The notes: generated from the sequence alone by a model not told the origin. A DNA stretch of 31,864 nucleotides from Acidobacteriota bacterium (GCA_021793595.1 JAJYSL010000031.1:1-31864), one strand, 5' to 3'; shown: positions 8,545 through 17,489, counted from the first letter of the stretch. Program-made: numbers and translations.

Positions 8545-8862
8545 ATGGCATGGTACTTCTATGTGCTTCAATTTGCCAGCGGGTTATTTCTCTCCAATGG
8601 AGTTCCGCATTTTGTACAGGGTGTCAGCGGCCATCGCTTTCAGTCTCCCTTCGCAACTCCGCCTGGCGTAGGAGAATCGTCGCCCCTGATCAACACACTT
8701 TGGGGTTACGCGAATCTCGCAATTGGCGCGACGCTTCTGTGGTTCTTCCAGCCTCGCGGAGGCAAAGCCTGTTTGAGTTGGGTCCTGGTTGGCTTGGGAG
8801 TGCTTTTCATGGCTGTCATGTCATCAAACCACTTCGGAAAAATACGGTCGCGGTCGTCATAG
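8545..8862 (+). CDS. Small uncharacterised membrane protein
   Basis: A 105-residue protein with three predicted membrane segments: about residues 3-25, 50-67 and 78-95. A conserved-looking opening contains FLSNGVPHFVQGVSG, followed by FQSPFATPPGVG. I do not recognise a named family and assign no function. The start is well supported: AAGGA at 8532-8536, eight bases before the ATG at 8545. It is followed after 182 bases by the GH18 fusion gene on the same strand and may be independent of it. The C-terminus ends in a short Arg/Ser stretch. Confidence 0.7.
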   Translation: MAWYFYVLQFASGLFLSNGVPHFVQGVSGHRFQSPFATPPGVGESSPLINTLWGYANLAIGATLLWFFQPRGGKACLSWVLVGLGVLFMAVMSSNHFGKIRSRSS

Positions 8863-9044
8863 CAAAAGCGAGGTGAGAACCTTAATCGCCCCAAAGTCAG
8901 CCGCGATACATCGTTTCTGGCCACTGCTGTTCCAGATCAGACTTCACCCTATGCGAGCCGGGAGTATTCTGAACAGTACGTTTCTACAGCTGTGAAAGAA
9001 TGCAGTTACAAGTGCGGTATCCATTCCCTCTCTGAAGGTCGACC

Positions 9045-11132
9045 ATGCTGGATATTCGAATCAGGATCCTCTGCCTGCTTCTTCTCTTCTGCCTGCCGCT
9101 TCGGCGCTCGCATGCGCAAGGAACCGTGCCCACGTTCACTCGAGTGGTCGGCGAAAGTTCGTATACGATGGCCGGCCGCGACCCCGCCAACAGCGGAACG
9201 ACTACCATCCCCGCGGTGCTGGTCCCCATCCATCTCACATTTGAGGGCTCGAAGCCAGGGAAAATGGACGCGACCGCGGATGTGCCGCGCATTTTGAAGT
9301 CTCCCATCTTCACTCGATTCGCGTTTCCCGCCGGCAACAAAACGCAATATGCCGACGGACTGCTGCACGCTACATTCCCGTCGGATGCCAGCGGACATAC
9401 CTATCTGGGGAAGCCGGACATCAAACCCATTTCCATCACAATTCCACCTGGCTATGGCTACGTTCTGCGATCGAAGAAAACGGGCGCCACATTTGCCGTT
9501 GTTGATGTTGTGTTCCTCGAGAAGCAGATCTTCCGCCAAATTCCCCGGCAGAAGGGAAAGCTCGTCATCGCCGTAACGCATAACACGACCTACTACACGG
9601 ATAGCGACGCGACTGTATGTTGCTCGTGGGGCATGCACGGCGTCGACGCGGCCACGGGAAACTCCTTTGTGCTTGGGTCATATCTCCACGCCACGCCAAC
9701 GATTGTCGAAGACCAAGATATCCAGCCGCTCACTCAGCAATTGGCAGAGTTTATCAATGACCCGTTGCATGACCCGCAGACATATTTCCACACCGCTTCC
9801 GCCGCGGGGAACTTTTTCACCCCATGGCTGCCTCCGGGAGAAGATCGTGGCTGCGCCGGCTCAGGCGTCGGCTCCAATTATTTTCTTTTGGAACCAACCA
9901 ACACGAATCCTAAAAACAGCATTCCGGTTTCGGCGGCATTTCCTGCTCGAACTGCAGAATTCACCTATCATCTGGCCAACGTAGCTACCTTGCACTGGTA
10001 TACGGGAAGCGCTGCGGATGCTGTCCATACTTTCAGCTTCCCTGACTCCCATGCGCTCTCTGAACCCGCCCAACCATGCCGCAATCGCAGGCTTCGCGCA
10101 ACCGCGAACACTGAACACAACGTTGCCCCGAGTCCGTCGACAGGCTCGAGGAATGGTCATGCCTTGATCGGATATTGGACCGGCTCCAGGTTCGGCGGCG
10201 CAGCGTTTGCTCTGCGCGACGTTTCACCGCAATGGGATGTCGTTATAGTTGCCTTCGCTCCACCTGATCCAAACGCGCCTGAGGGCACACTCTCCTTTCG
10301 TCCACCCGTCGGCATCACTTCTGACCAACTAAAAAGCGATATCGCCTATCTGAAGGGTCGGGGCAGGAAGGTGATGCTCTCATTGGGGGGAGGAGGAAAG
10401 TATTTCAAGCTTGACGATCCACACGACATTCCGAATTTTGTCTCCTCCGTAACCGGAATCGTTTCCGAATACGGGTTCGATGGGGTGGACATCGACTTCG
10501 AATCGCCATCACTTGTGCTGGCGCCGGGAGACACGGATTTTGAACATCCCACCACACCTTCTATCGTGAATTTGATCGCGGGCCTGCGCCAACTGCACGA
10601 TCATTTCGGGCCCACATTCATGATCAGCCTGGTGCCGGAAGGAACACAGATCCCTGGCGGCTATCCCAGTTATGGCGGCCAGTTCGGATCGTATCTTCCG
10701 CTCGTCGAAGGGTTGCGAGACATTCTCTCCTTCGTCGACATTCAGGATTACAACACGCCGCCGCTGCAAGGGCTGGATGGGGAAATCTATCAGTCTCACT
10801 CGATCAACTATCACGCCGCTATGACCGAATTACTGCTGCGCGGCTTCAACGTCGGTGGCAATCCGCGGGAGTTTTTTCCAGGTCTTCCCGCGAGCAAGGT
10901 CGCGGTTGGGTTCCTGACCGACTACACATCACCAGAGGTTGTAAGCCAGTCGATGAGCTACATCATCACCGGCAAAGCTCCGGTGGGGGCGACCTACAAA
11001 CTGCATTCGCGCGGCGGGTATCCAGATATGATCGGTGCCATGTTCTGGACGATCGACGCCGATCGACGCGAGAACTACAGATATTCAAACCTGATTGGAC
11101 CGCAGCTTCATAACTATCCAAAAACAAAATAA
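9045..11132 (+). CDS. Secreted fusion protein: unknown N-terminal domain plus GH18 chitinase domain
   Basis: A 695-residue exported protein with a signal peptide of about 25 residues (cleavage near RRSHA). Residues about 26-335 form a compact domain I cannot name (PAVLVPIHLTFEG, VTHNTTYYTD, PWLPPGEDRGCAG). A low-complexity linker follows. From about residue 372 (HALIGYWTG) to the end lies a GH18 (beta/alpha)8 barrel with KVMLSLGGG on strand 3, the catalytic signature DGVDIDFE at D479-E486 (E486 is the proton donor), VDIQDYNTP on strand 6, and MFWTIDAD on strand 8. All key GH18 residues are present, so hydrolysis of beta-1,4-GlcNAc polymers is expected. The ATG at 9045 has AAGG about eight bases upstream. 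The neighbouring GH2 enzyme makes a chitin/chitosan role coherent. Confidence 0.85.
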   Translation: MLDIRIRILCLLLLFCLPLRRSHAQGTVPTFTRVVGESSYTMAGRDPANSGTTTIPAVLVPIHLTFEGSKPGKMDATADVPRILKSPIFTRFAFPAGNKTQYADGLLHATFPSDASGHTYLGKPDIKPISITIPPGYGYVLRSKKTGATFAVVDVVFLEKQIFRQIPRQKGKLVIAVTHNTTYYTDSDATVCCSWGMHGVDAATGNSFVLGSYLHATPTIVEDQDIQPLTQQLAEFINDPLHDPQTYFHTASAAGNFFTPWLPPGEDRGCAGSGVGSNYFLLEPTNTNPKNSIPVSAAFPARTAEFTYHLANVATLHWYTGSAADAVHTFSFPDSHALSEPAQPCRNRRLRATANTEHNVAPSPSTGSRNGHALIGYWTGSRFGGAAFALRDVSPQWDVVIVAFAPPDPNAPEGTLSFRPPVGITSDQLKSDIAYLKGRGRKVMLSLGGGGKYFKLDDPHDIPNFVSSVTGIVSEYGFDGVDIDFESPSLVLAPGDTDFEHPTTPSIVNLIAGLRQLHDHFGPTFMISLVPEGTQIPGGYPSYGGQFGSYLPLVEGLRDILSFVDIQDYNTPPLQGLDGEIYQSHSINYHAAMTELLLRGFNVGGNPREFFPGLPASKVAVGFLTDYTSPEVVSQSMSYIITGKAPVGATYKLHSRGGYPDMIGAMFWTIDADRRENYRYSNLIGPQLHNYPKTK

Positions 11133-11245
11133 ACGAAGTCTTCAAAACCGAGTATTTCGATGATGAAATTGCCGGTCGGCTCGACGCGGGCGACGGCTGT
11201 AGACCTGGCATCAACGCCGCACCGCAGAACGGAGTGAGTAATCAG

Positions 11246-11953
11246 ATGTCGGGCTTATTCCATTCACTTTGGCGATGGTCCTGTCCAATCGTCGTTCTGT
11301 TTGCTGGATGCCGAGGAGGAAACGCGCTCTCTAACTCCGCTGCACAGGCCGCCGCACCCACCATCACAACCACTGCCGCACGAAATGGGGCCGTGATCGT
11401 CAGTCTGGCATCGCCTACCCGCGGGGCAACTGTGTACTACACCCTGGACGGTTCGACGCCGACTTCTTCCTCGCAAATGTATCAAGCCCCGTTCCTGGTG
11501 GCCGCAAATCTCACGGTCAATGCCATCGCCACGACTTCCGGTGATACCCCGAGCAGCGTTGTCCGCCGGAAATTTACCCTCAACATTCCGTCGGGAACCA
11601 TTGTGTGGTCGGACGAGTTCGCGAATTCGACCGGCGCCAATACGCGACCGAATCCATCGGTTTGGACTTACGACACAGGCAACAGCGGCTTCGGTAATCA
11701 TGAACGGGAGAACTACTGCGCATGGGGATCCGCTGTTTCTCCCTGTAGCACTACCCATCCAAATGCCTATGTAGGAACAGATGGGTATCTGCATATCGTG
11801 GCGCAGCAGCCTTCAACCGGCGTTTACACTTCGGCGCGGCTCAAGACCCAGGGTCTGTTCAGTTTCCAATACGGCCGCTTTGAAGTACGAGCGCGAGGCT
11901 CAAACGAACGTCGCTCGACCCTGAGAGTCTTTGCGCGCAGTATCCACGCCTGA
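11246..11953 (+). pseudogene. GH16 (laminarinase-like) lipoprotein gene, truncated in mid-domain
   Basis: The reading frame starts with a lipoprotein-like signal (VVLFAGCRGG), then a chitobiase C-terminal-type beta-sandwich (about residues 40-110, VYYTLDGSTPTSSS) and the N-terminal part of a GH16 beta-jelly roll (IVWSDEFANSTG, TGNSGFGNHERENYC, LKTQGLFSFQYGRFEVRAR). GH16 similarity ends at about 11,896. The catalytic ExDxxE strand and the rest of the fold are missing; the last 19 or so codons do not resemble GH16. The product cannot be catalytically active. ATG 11246 has GGAG 11 bases upstream; a GTG at 11234 is in frame. The lost part is replaced by a CoA-transferase fragment, described in the next entry. 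Confidence 0.85.
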
Positions 11954-12789
11954 TCTACTGCGCGATTTCAGGCTATGGGCTCTTCGGGCCCAAGGCCGGC
12001 CTCGCTGGCTATGACATCATCGCGCAGGCAGAAAGCGGAATCATGAGTTTCACCGGCGAGCCCGACGGTGAACCAATTCGGTATCCAGTCGCTCTGGCCG
12101 ACCTGATATGCGGCCTGTATTCAGCGCGTGGCATTCTGGCTGCGTTGTTCGCTCGAGAAAAATCTGGGCGCGGTCAGTTTCTGGATATGGCTCTCTTTGA
12201 TTCACAACTGACCCTGCTGGCCAACATCGGCAGCAATTTCCTGAACGCTGGAGCACTGCCGCAACGCTGGGGAAATGCCCACCCCAGCATTGTTCCCTAT
12301 CAGTTATTTCGTGGCGCCGATCACCGTCACTTTGTCGTCGGGATCGGTACGGAACCGCTATGGGTGAAGTTCACAAAAATTCTTGGAATTGAGGAGAGTG
12401 TCGGTCGCGATCCGCACTATGCTTCCAACCAACTTCGCATTGAACACCGGACAACTCTCATCCACCTGCTGCAACAACACTTGAGTGCACAACCGGCGGA
12501 AGAATGGGTTGCACGCTTCGCTGAAGCGGGAATTCCAGCGGCCATGGTCAAGAATGTCGATGAGGCTTTTTGCGACCGGCAGGTTCTGGAACGCAAATTG
12601 ATTGTTGAGTTTGAGTACCCGGAACTGCGCGCCGCGAAAAGCATCGCGAATCCCGTCCGACTTTCCGCGACGCCGGTCTCCTATCGCCTTCCCCCGCCGT
12701 TGCTTGGGGAACACACCCAAGAATTATTGGTGAGCCTGGGATACTCGCGCCAGCAGATTGCAGAAGCATCGGCAGCGGGCGCAATATAG
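11884..12789 (+). pseudogene. CaiB/BaiF-family (class III) CoA-transferase, 5' end missing
   Basis: The frame opens right after a TGA at 11881-11883 and reads LDPESLCAQYPRLIYCAISG, then GYDIIAQAESGIMSFTGEPDG, typical of family III CoA-transferases. The Asp of GYD corresponds to the catalytic aspartate of formyl-CoA transferase. The remainder to the C-terminus is intact (GRGQFLDMALFDSQ, WGNAHPSIVPY, PLLGEHTQELL). About the first 130-150 residues of a roughly 390-residue protein are absent. No start codon exists before ATG 12043, which lies past the catalytic Asp, and there is no ribosome-binding site in a sensible place. The original acyl-CoA substrate is unknown. It is convergent with araB, 35 bases from its stop. 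Either a pseudogene or a joint between unrelated contigs. Confidence 0.85.
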
Positions 12790-12824
12790 TGACCACTCTC
12801 GTCAAAATCCTGCCCACAACATTT

Positions 12825-14417
12825 CTATTCCAGTGATTGCGCTGCGATCGTTTTCAGCTCCGGCAAAACCCTTCCCAGTTGCACCGCGGCAGCATCTCGT
12901 TCACCGAGTGCGAAATATACATCGCGATAGAGCGGGTACAGCCGCTCATAGATGGCGACGGTCTTCGCTTGCGGTTGGTAGGTTTTGTGGGGAAGACACA
13001 ACGCGTCCTGCGCGGCTTCGAGCGAAGGATAAGCGCCCGCCGCCATGAACGCCATGATGCCCGAGCCCAGACTGGTCGGCACGCCATCTGGCACCAGCAC
13101 CGGCTTGCCCAGAACATTGGCATACACCTGGTTCAGAACTGCGTTGTTCTGCGGCACCCCGCCGGCATTGATCACGCGATCAATGCGCACGCCATGCTGC
13201 GCCATTCGCTCCAGAATAATGCGTGTGTGCAAGGCGGTACCTTCAATCGCAGCAAACAATTCATCTTGCGCGGTATGCAACAAGTTCCAACCAAGCGTAA
13301 CTCCGCCGAGTTCGGCATTCACCAGCACGGTCCGGTCGCCATTGTCCCAGCTCAACCGCAGCAGACCCGTCTGTCCGCCGCGATAATTTTCCAGGCCTTT
13401 GGATAACTCCTTCACACTGGTTCCGGCACGCCGGGCAATCGCATCGAAAATGTCTCCGGCGGCGGAAAGTCCGGCCTCCAGTCCCGTAAAGGCAGGATGG
13501 ACACTGCCCGGAACGATGCCACACACACCGGGAACCAAAGTTGTCTCACGAGAAATGGCGATGATGCAGGTGGAGGTGCCGATCACGTTGACAACGTCGC
13601 CCTCGCGAATGCCTGCACCAACCGCGTCCCAATGGGCGTCGAACGCACCGACAGGAATGGGAATGCCGGCCTTGAACCCCAACTGTTCTGCCCAGTACTG
13701 GCTCAGGTGGCCTGCAAGATGATCTGAAGTTTTTACCGGACTCTGCAGCTTCTCGCGCACTCCGTCCAGCAGCGGATCCACCGAAGAGAGGAACTCCTGC
13801 GATGGGAACCCGCCCCAGCGCTCGTTCCACATCCATTTGTGGCCCAACGCGCAGACGCTGCGCACCACCTTCGCCGGATCCGTCACTCCGGCCAGCGTGG
13901 CCGCGACCATATCGCAATGCTCGAAGGCACTGGCAAACTGAGATCTCTTCTCAGGATTATGCCGCAACCAATGCAGCACCTTGGCAAAACCCCATTCGTG
14001 CGAGTACACACCGCCGCACCACTCGATGGCCTCCAGGTGTTGCTCGTGCGCGCGGGCAGTGATCTCCTGCGCCTCCGACTTGGCACGATGATCGCACCAC
14101 AGGTAATACTCGCCCAGCGGTTGCATCCGGGCATCCACCGGAACCACGCTGGACCCGGTTGTATCGAGCGCAATGGCCGCGATCGATTCGCCGGAAACGC
14201 CTGCCGCCGCGATCGCCCGATGACACGCCTGAATGAGCGATTGCATCTGGTCTGTGTGGGATTGCGTCGCGTACTCTTGGTCTTCTCGCTTGCGATGCAG
14301 CGGATACTCGACCGAGGAAGTCGCCAGACGCGCAGGCTTACCCCCACTCCGCTCATTATCGAAAATCGACACGCGCACACTCAACGTTCCAAAATCTACA
14401 CCTGCAACAATCGTCAT
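12825..14417 (-). CDS. araB: L-ribulokinase (FGGY family)
   Basis: A 530-residue cytoplasmic kinase expected to phosphorylate L-ribulose to L-ribulose 5-phosphate with ATP. Evidence: the phosphate-binding N-terminus GVDFGTLSVRVSI, ALDTTGSSVVPVD, the substrate loop VYSHEWGFAK, and the AraB-type catalytic segment GAFDAHWDAVGAG followed by IGTSTC, with the ATP-binding INAGGVPQNNAVLNQVYAN in the C-terminal half. The length is slightly below that of the enteric enzyme (566). Start ATG 14417 with a GGAAGAAG-like purine tract upstream. It is the last gene of the minus-strand araD-symporter-small protein-araB series, 105 bases after the small protein gene. Xylulokinase is the main alternative; the AraB-specific motifs and the adjacent AraD argue against it. 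Confidence 0.88.
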   Translation of the reverse strand: MTIVAGVDFGTLSVRVSIFDNERSGGKPARLATSSVEYPLHRKREDQEYATQSHTDQMQSLIQACHRAIAAAGVSGESIAAIALDTTGSSVVPVDARMQPLGEYYLWCDHRAKSEAQEITARAHEQHLEAIEWCGGVYSHEWGFAKVLHWLRHNPEKRSQFASAFEHCDMVAATLAGVTDPAKVVRSVCALGHKWMWNERWGGFPSQEFLSSVDPLLDGVREKLQSPVKTSDHLAGHLSQYWAEQLGFKAGIPIPVGAFDAHWDAVGAGIREGDVVNVIGTSTCIIAISRETTLVPGVCGIVPGSVHPAFTGLEAGLSAAGDIFDAIARRAGTSVKELSKGLENYRGGQTGLLRLSWDNGDRTVLVNAELGGVTLGWNLLHTAQDELFAAIEGTALHTRIILERMAQHGVRIDRVINAGGVPQNNAVLNQVYANVLGKPVLVPDGVPTSLGSGIMAFMAAGAYPSLEAAQDALCLPHKTYQPQAKTVAIYERLYPLYRDVYFALGERDAAAVQLGRVLPELKTIAAQSLE

Positions 14418-14522
14418 TCTTATTCTTCTTCCAGTTCAAGCAGATTCATATTCACTCGAGAGAGCCGCTCACGACTCCTGCAAAATGCGCTCATCTTTAA
14501 GCTCGCACTTTCACCACTGTGC

Positions 14523-14750
14523 TTACCGTTGCTGCCTGGGAAAAAACTTCACGCAGTAGAACAGGCCCAACATCAGAATCATTCCTCCCCACCACACCGG
14601 TGCATGCAGATTTGCCAACACCACCACGCTTCTCTCGTGTGTCACCCACGCGTAGACACCGTGGCCGCCGATCAGTGCGCCATAGATGGTCAGCAACACT
14701 CCCACAAAAAACCAGATCGGAATATTTCCTGGCACCCCAAGGCTGCGCAT
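14523..14750 (-). CDS. Small two-helix membrane protein, candidate partner of the sodium symporter
   Basis: A 75-residue protein with two predicted membrane helices: IPIWFFVGVLLTIYGALIGG (about residues 9-28) and APVWWGGMILMLGLFYCVKF (about 49-68). The second helix is followed by a positively charged end. I chose ATG 14750 because GGGAGG lies about seven bases upstream of it, whereas the in-frame ATG 14765 overlaps that site and has none. The gene starts 28 bases after the symporter stop codon. Small two-helix subunits encoded beside sodium/solute symporters are known (for example YhdT with PanF and DUF4212 proteins), so an accessory or stabilising role is plausible but inferred. Confidence 0.65.
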   Translation of the reverse strand: MRSLGVPGNIPIWFFVGVLLTIYGALIGGHGVYAWVTHERSVVVLANLHAPVWWGGMILMLGLFYCVKFFPRQQR

Positions 14751-14778
14751 TCCAACTCCTCCCATCGAGCCATCTTGT

Positions 14779-16548
14779 CTACCAGAACAGGATATTTAAC
14801 CCGGCAAATAAAATGACCACGATCACCGCCCAGAACCACTGGTTCTGATACCAAGGTACTGGCTCCTGAAGCGGCAGTTTGGTGACTCCATAAACCAACC
14901 CATTCAATTCCGCTATTGGCTTAGGCTGCGTAAACATGCTCACAATTACCGTGACCGCAATCGAAATTAAAAAGCTCCACAGTGCGCGATACAGATTCTC
15001 CGCCATGCTTTTCGCATCGGGCGAAATGGCCACCATCGATAATGCCGAGGGATCCATTCGCACCCACACAAACAGGATGACGGAGCTTGATATACCCAGC
15101 AGTAGACCCCAAAACCCGCCGGCAGCCGTCGCGCGCTTCCAAAACATGCCTAGCAAAATGGCTCCGAGCAGCGGCGCAATGAAAAAGCTGAACAGTGCCT
15201 GCACGTAATCCATGATGCCCGCCGCATGCATCACCAGGTATGCAGCGCCGATCGACACCACAACACCCAGCACCGTTGCCCACCGGCCGACGGCAACATA
15301 ATGGCTGTCGGACGCTCGCTTGCGGATCAGCGGCTGATAAATATCGTAGGTCCACACCGTTGCGAACGCGCTCACGTTGCCGGCCATACCGCTCATAAAT
15401 CCGGCCATCAGCGCGGTGATGCCTAATCCCAGCAATCCGGGACCCAGATAGCGCACCATCATCAGCGGCAGCACTTCATTGAAGCTGTGCGGGTGAAGGG
15501 CGCTGACGTGGTTTTGCCCGACCAGGTGCAACAACGTACCGTCTGGATTTTGCAATACCACCAGTCCCAGCAGGCCCGGCAGAATGACGATAAACGGTAC
15601 AGCCATCTTGAAGAAGGACCCGATGATTGGAGCCATCTGCGCTGCTCGCAAATTTCGCGCCGCCAAAACTCGCTGCACCACCAGAAAATCCGTCGTCCAA
15701 TAGCCGAACGAAATCACAAATCCCAGTCCAAAGACGATTCCCGTCCAGTGCACTCCCATCGGGTTCGCGTTGAAGTGCCCCGTGTCGCGCCACAGGTGAA
15801 CGTAGTCCTGTCCACGATAATTGCTGGCAATCTTGGCCACCATCTTGTGCCAGCCGCCGGCCTCCACCAGCCCAAGGATGGGGACCAGCAACGCACCTGC
15901 CCAGATCAATACAAATTGCAGCACCTCATTGTAGATGGCCGAACGCAGGCCCCCCAATCCCACATACACGGCTACCGCCAGCGATGACATCAAAATGCTG
16001 AAGGTGATATTCCAGCCCAGCACCACCTTCATCACCACAGCCATGGAGAACATGTTGACGCCGCTCATCAGGATCATCTCAATGGCAAAGGAGAAGGCGG
16101 CGAGGATGCGGCTCGATTCGCCAAAACGCAACTTTAGATAACCGGGCACGGAGTGCGTCTTGCAAACGTAATAAAACGGCATCATCACAAGGCCAAGAAA
16201 CAACATGGCCGGGATGGCGCCAATCCAGTACCAGTGCGTGGCCAGAATGCCGTACTGATAAGCGGACCCCGCCCAGCCCATCAGTTCCAGCGAGCCCATA
16301 TTGGCGCTCACAAAACTCAGCCCGGCAATCCAGGCTGTCATCTCCCGCCCGGCCAGAAAAAACTGTTCGCTGGTGTTGCTCGCCTGTCGCAGATAGAAAC
16401 CGATAAACAAAACCATCGCGAAATAGGTCGCGATCACGGCGACGTCCAGCGGTGTCAGGTGCGCCAGTTGTCCATGCAGCGGTGGTGCCGCGACAACAGC
16501 GGCCAGGGGTAGTTTCGATGCAGAGCTTGCGTTGAGGGCCAATATCAT
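14779..16548 (-). CDS. Sodium/solute symporter (SSS family), probable L-arabinose or related sugar uptake
   Basis: A 589-residue inner-membrane protein with about 14 hydrophobic segments, driven by the sodium gradient. After a leader of about 30 residues comes LTPLDVAVIATYFAMVLFIG, then SNTSEQFFLAGREMTAWIAGLSFVSANMGSLE, the SSS first-helix and sugar-symporter signature; VNMFSMAVVMK and GLGGLRSAIYNEVLQFVLIW follow as in SGLT-like bacterial sugar transporters. The length is typical. The ATG at 16548 lies 6 bases after the araD stop, implying coupling, but has only a weak GGGG ribosome site. The location between AraD and AraB suggests L-arabinose as substrate, which is context evidence only. The C-terminal end is a final helix (WFWAVIVVILFAGLNIL). 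Confidence 0.88.
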   Translation of the reverse strand: MILALNASSASKLPLAAVVAAPPLHGQLAHLTPLDVAVIATYFAMVLFIGFYLRQASNTSEQFFLAGREMTAWIAGLSFVSANMGSLELMGWAGSAYQYGILATHWYWIGAIPAMLFLGLVMMPFYYVCKTHSVPGYLKLRFGESSRILAAFSFAIEMILMSGVNMFSMAVVMKVVLGWNITFSILMSSLAVAVYVGLGGLRSAIYNEVLQFVLIWAGALLVPILGLVEAGGWHKMVAKIASNYRGQDYVHLWRDTGHFNANPMGVHWTGIVFGLGFVISFGYWTTDFLVVQRVLAARNLRAAQMAPIIGSFFKMAVPFIVILPGLLGLVVLQNPDGTLLHLVGQNHVSALHPHSFNEVLPLMMVRYLGPGLLGLGITALMAGFMSGMAGNVSAFATVWTYDIYQPLIRKRASDSHYVAVGRWATVLGVVVSIGAAYLVMHAAGIMDYVQALFSFFIAPLLGAILLGMFWKRATAAGGFWGLLLGISSSVILFVWVRMDPSALSMVAISPDAKSMAENLYRALWSFLISIAVTVIVSMFTQPKPIAELNGLVYGVTKLPLQEPVPWYQNQWFWAVIVVILFAGLNILFW

Positions 16549-16554
16549 GCTGCG

Positions 16555-17274
16555 TTATGCCCCGCGCTCACGGACATTCTCGATGATTTGCCCGTAGGTG
16601 GCATTGGCTCCATGCTTCCGCGTGTGGTGCCGGTCCATCAGGTGCTGTGGAATACCGGTGGTGGGACCTGCCAGCATTTCTGTGTGCAGCGCCAACCGCG
16701 CTACATACTCCAACGCAACCGCATGATGAACCGCGTCGTCAATCGTACTTCCCCAACAGAATGGCGCATGACCTGCCACAAGAACTCCAGGAATCGACAT
16801 GGGGTCGAGGCCTTGAAAACATCTCACGATCACTTCGCCGGTGTTGTGCACATACTCGTCCCCCACTTCATCCGCGCGCAGCATCTCCGTCACCGGAATG
16901 GGCCCGTGAAAATAATCTGCATGGGTAGTGCCGTAACATGGGATGGGTTTCCTCGCCTGGGCCCAGGCCGTTGCATACTCAGAATGCGTGTGGACCACGC
17001 CGCCAATCTGTTGAAATTTGCGATAGAGCAGCAGGTGAGTCGCCAGGTCAGAGGACGGCTTCAGCTTGCCCTCGACAATCTTCCCTTCCAGATCCGTGAC
17101 CACCATCGCTTCAGGAGTCAAGGCATCGTAGGCGACACCGCTCGGCTTGATCACGATCAGGCCTTGTTCACGCGCGATTCCGCTGACATTGCCGAACGTC
17201 GACACCACAAGCCCTTGCCGCACGATCTCCTGATTCGCGCGAAGGACCTCACTTCTGAGCTGCTGCACCAACAT
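16555..17274 (-). CDS. araD: L-ribulose-5-phosphate 4-epimerase
   Basis: A 239-residue class II aldolase-family enzyme that converts L-ribulose 5-phosphate to D-xylulose 5-phosphate, feeding the pentose phosphate pathway. Diagnostic stretches are STFGNVSGI (phosphate binding), IKPSGVAYD, SDLATHLLLY, the zinc ligands in VVHTHSEYATAWAQ, the AraD-type GTTHADYFHG, VAGHAPFCWG and the C-terminal DRHHTRKHGANATYGQ. These separate it from fuculose aldolases. I prefer ATG 17274 (MLVQQLRSEVLRAN aligns with known AraD starts and GGGG lies six bases upstream) over ATG 17286. It is the first gene of the arabinose cluster, about 90 bases downstream of a strong promoter. Confidence 0.88.
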   Translation of the reverse strand: MLVQQLRSEVLRANQEIVRQGLVVSTFGNVSGIAREQGLIVIKPSGVAYDALTPEAMVVTDLEGKIVEGKLKPSSDLATHLLLYRKFQQIGGVVHTHSEYATAWAQARKPIPCYGTTHADYFHGPIPVTEMLRADEVGDEYVHNTGEVIVRCFQGLDPMSIPGVLVAGHAPFCWGSTIDDAVHHAVALEYVARLALHTEMLAGPTTGIPQHLMDRHHTRKHGANATYGQIIENVRERGA

Positions 17275-17369
17275 TCGATTCCCCATTCGCAGCGAAAAAT
17301 GAACTCCTGATCACCTTATCGAAGGTAAGTGATCCACCTCTGCAGTAGACACCATCCGAACACCGGACG

Positions 17370-17399
17370 ACTATAGTGGTGCAAAAAATGTACTGTCAA
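17370..17399 (-). promoter_or_regulatory. Sigma70-like promoter of the arabinose cluster
   Basis: Minus-strand TTGACA (17394-17399, six of six) is separated by 18 bases from TATAGT (17370-17375, five of six). Transcription would start near 17363, about 90 bases upstream of the preferred araD ATG. The spacer carries an A/T6 tract. No regulator gene for arabinose lies in the window, so how it is controlled is unknown. Confidence 0.6.
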
Positions 17400-17489
17400 T
17401 GCGTCCATGGAACGCGGCGTCAAATGCCATTGTCAGAAGTCGTCCGCAATGGATCGACGCAATGCCCGACAAAACACCATTGTTTCACC

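Noticed and set aside
11114..11245. An open, protein-like stretch in frame with the GH16 gene, upstream of its start
   Set aside because: It has no ATG, GTG or TTG start with a ribosome site before GTG 11234, and a lipoprotein signal begins at ATG 11246, so it is treated as leader.
12043..12789. The CoA-transferase fragment as an intact 248-residue gene starting at ATG 12043
   Set aside because: Family similarity clearly extends upstream of this ATG to about 11,910, and starting there would drop the catalytic Asp; it is a remnant, not a complete gene.
13839..14816. A 325-codon plus-strand frame opposite araB and the small membrane protein gene
   Set aside because: AraB motifs on the minus strand are unambiguous; the plus-strand product is low-quality sequence without motifs.
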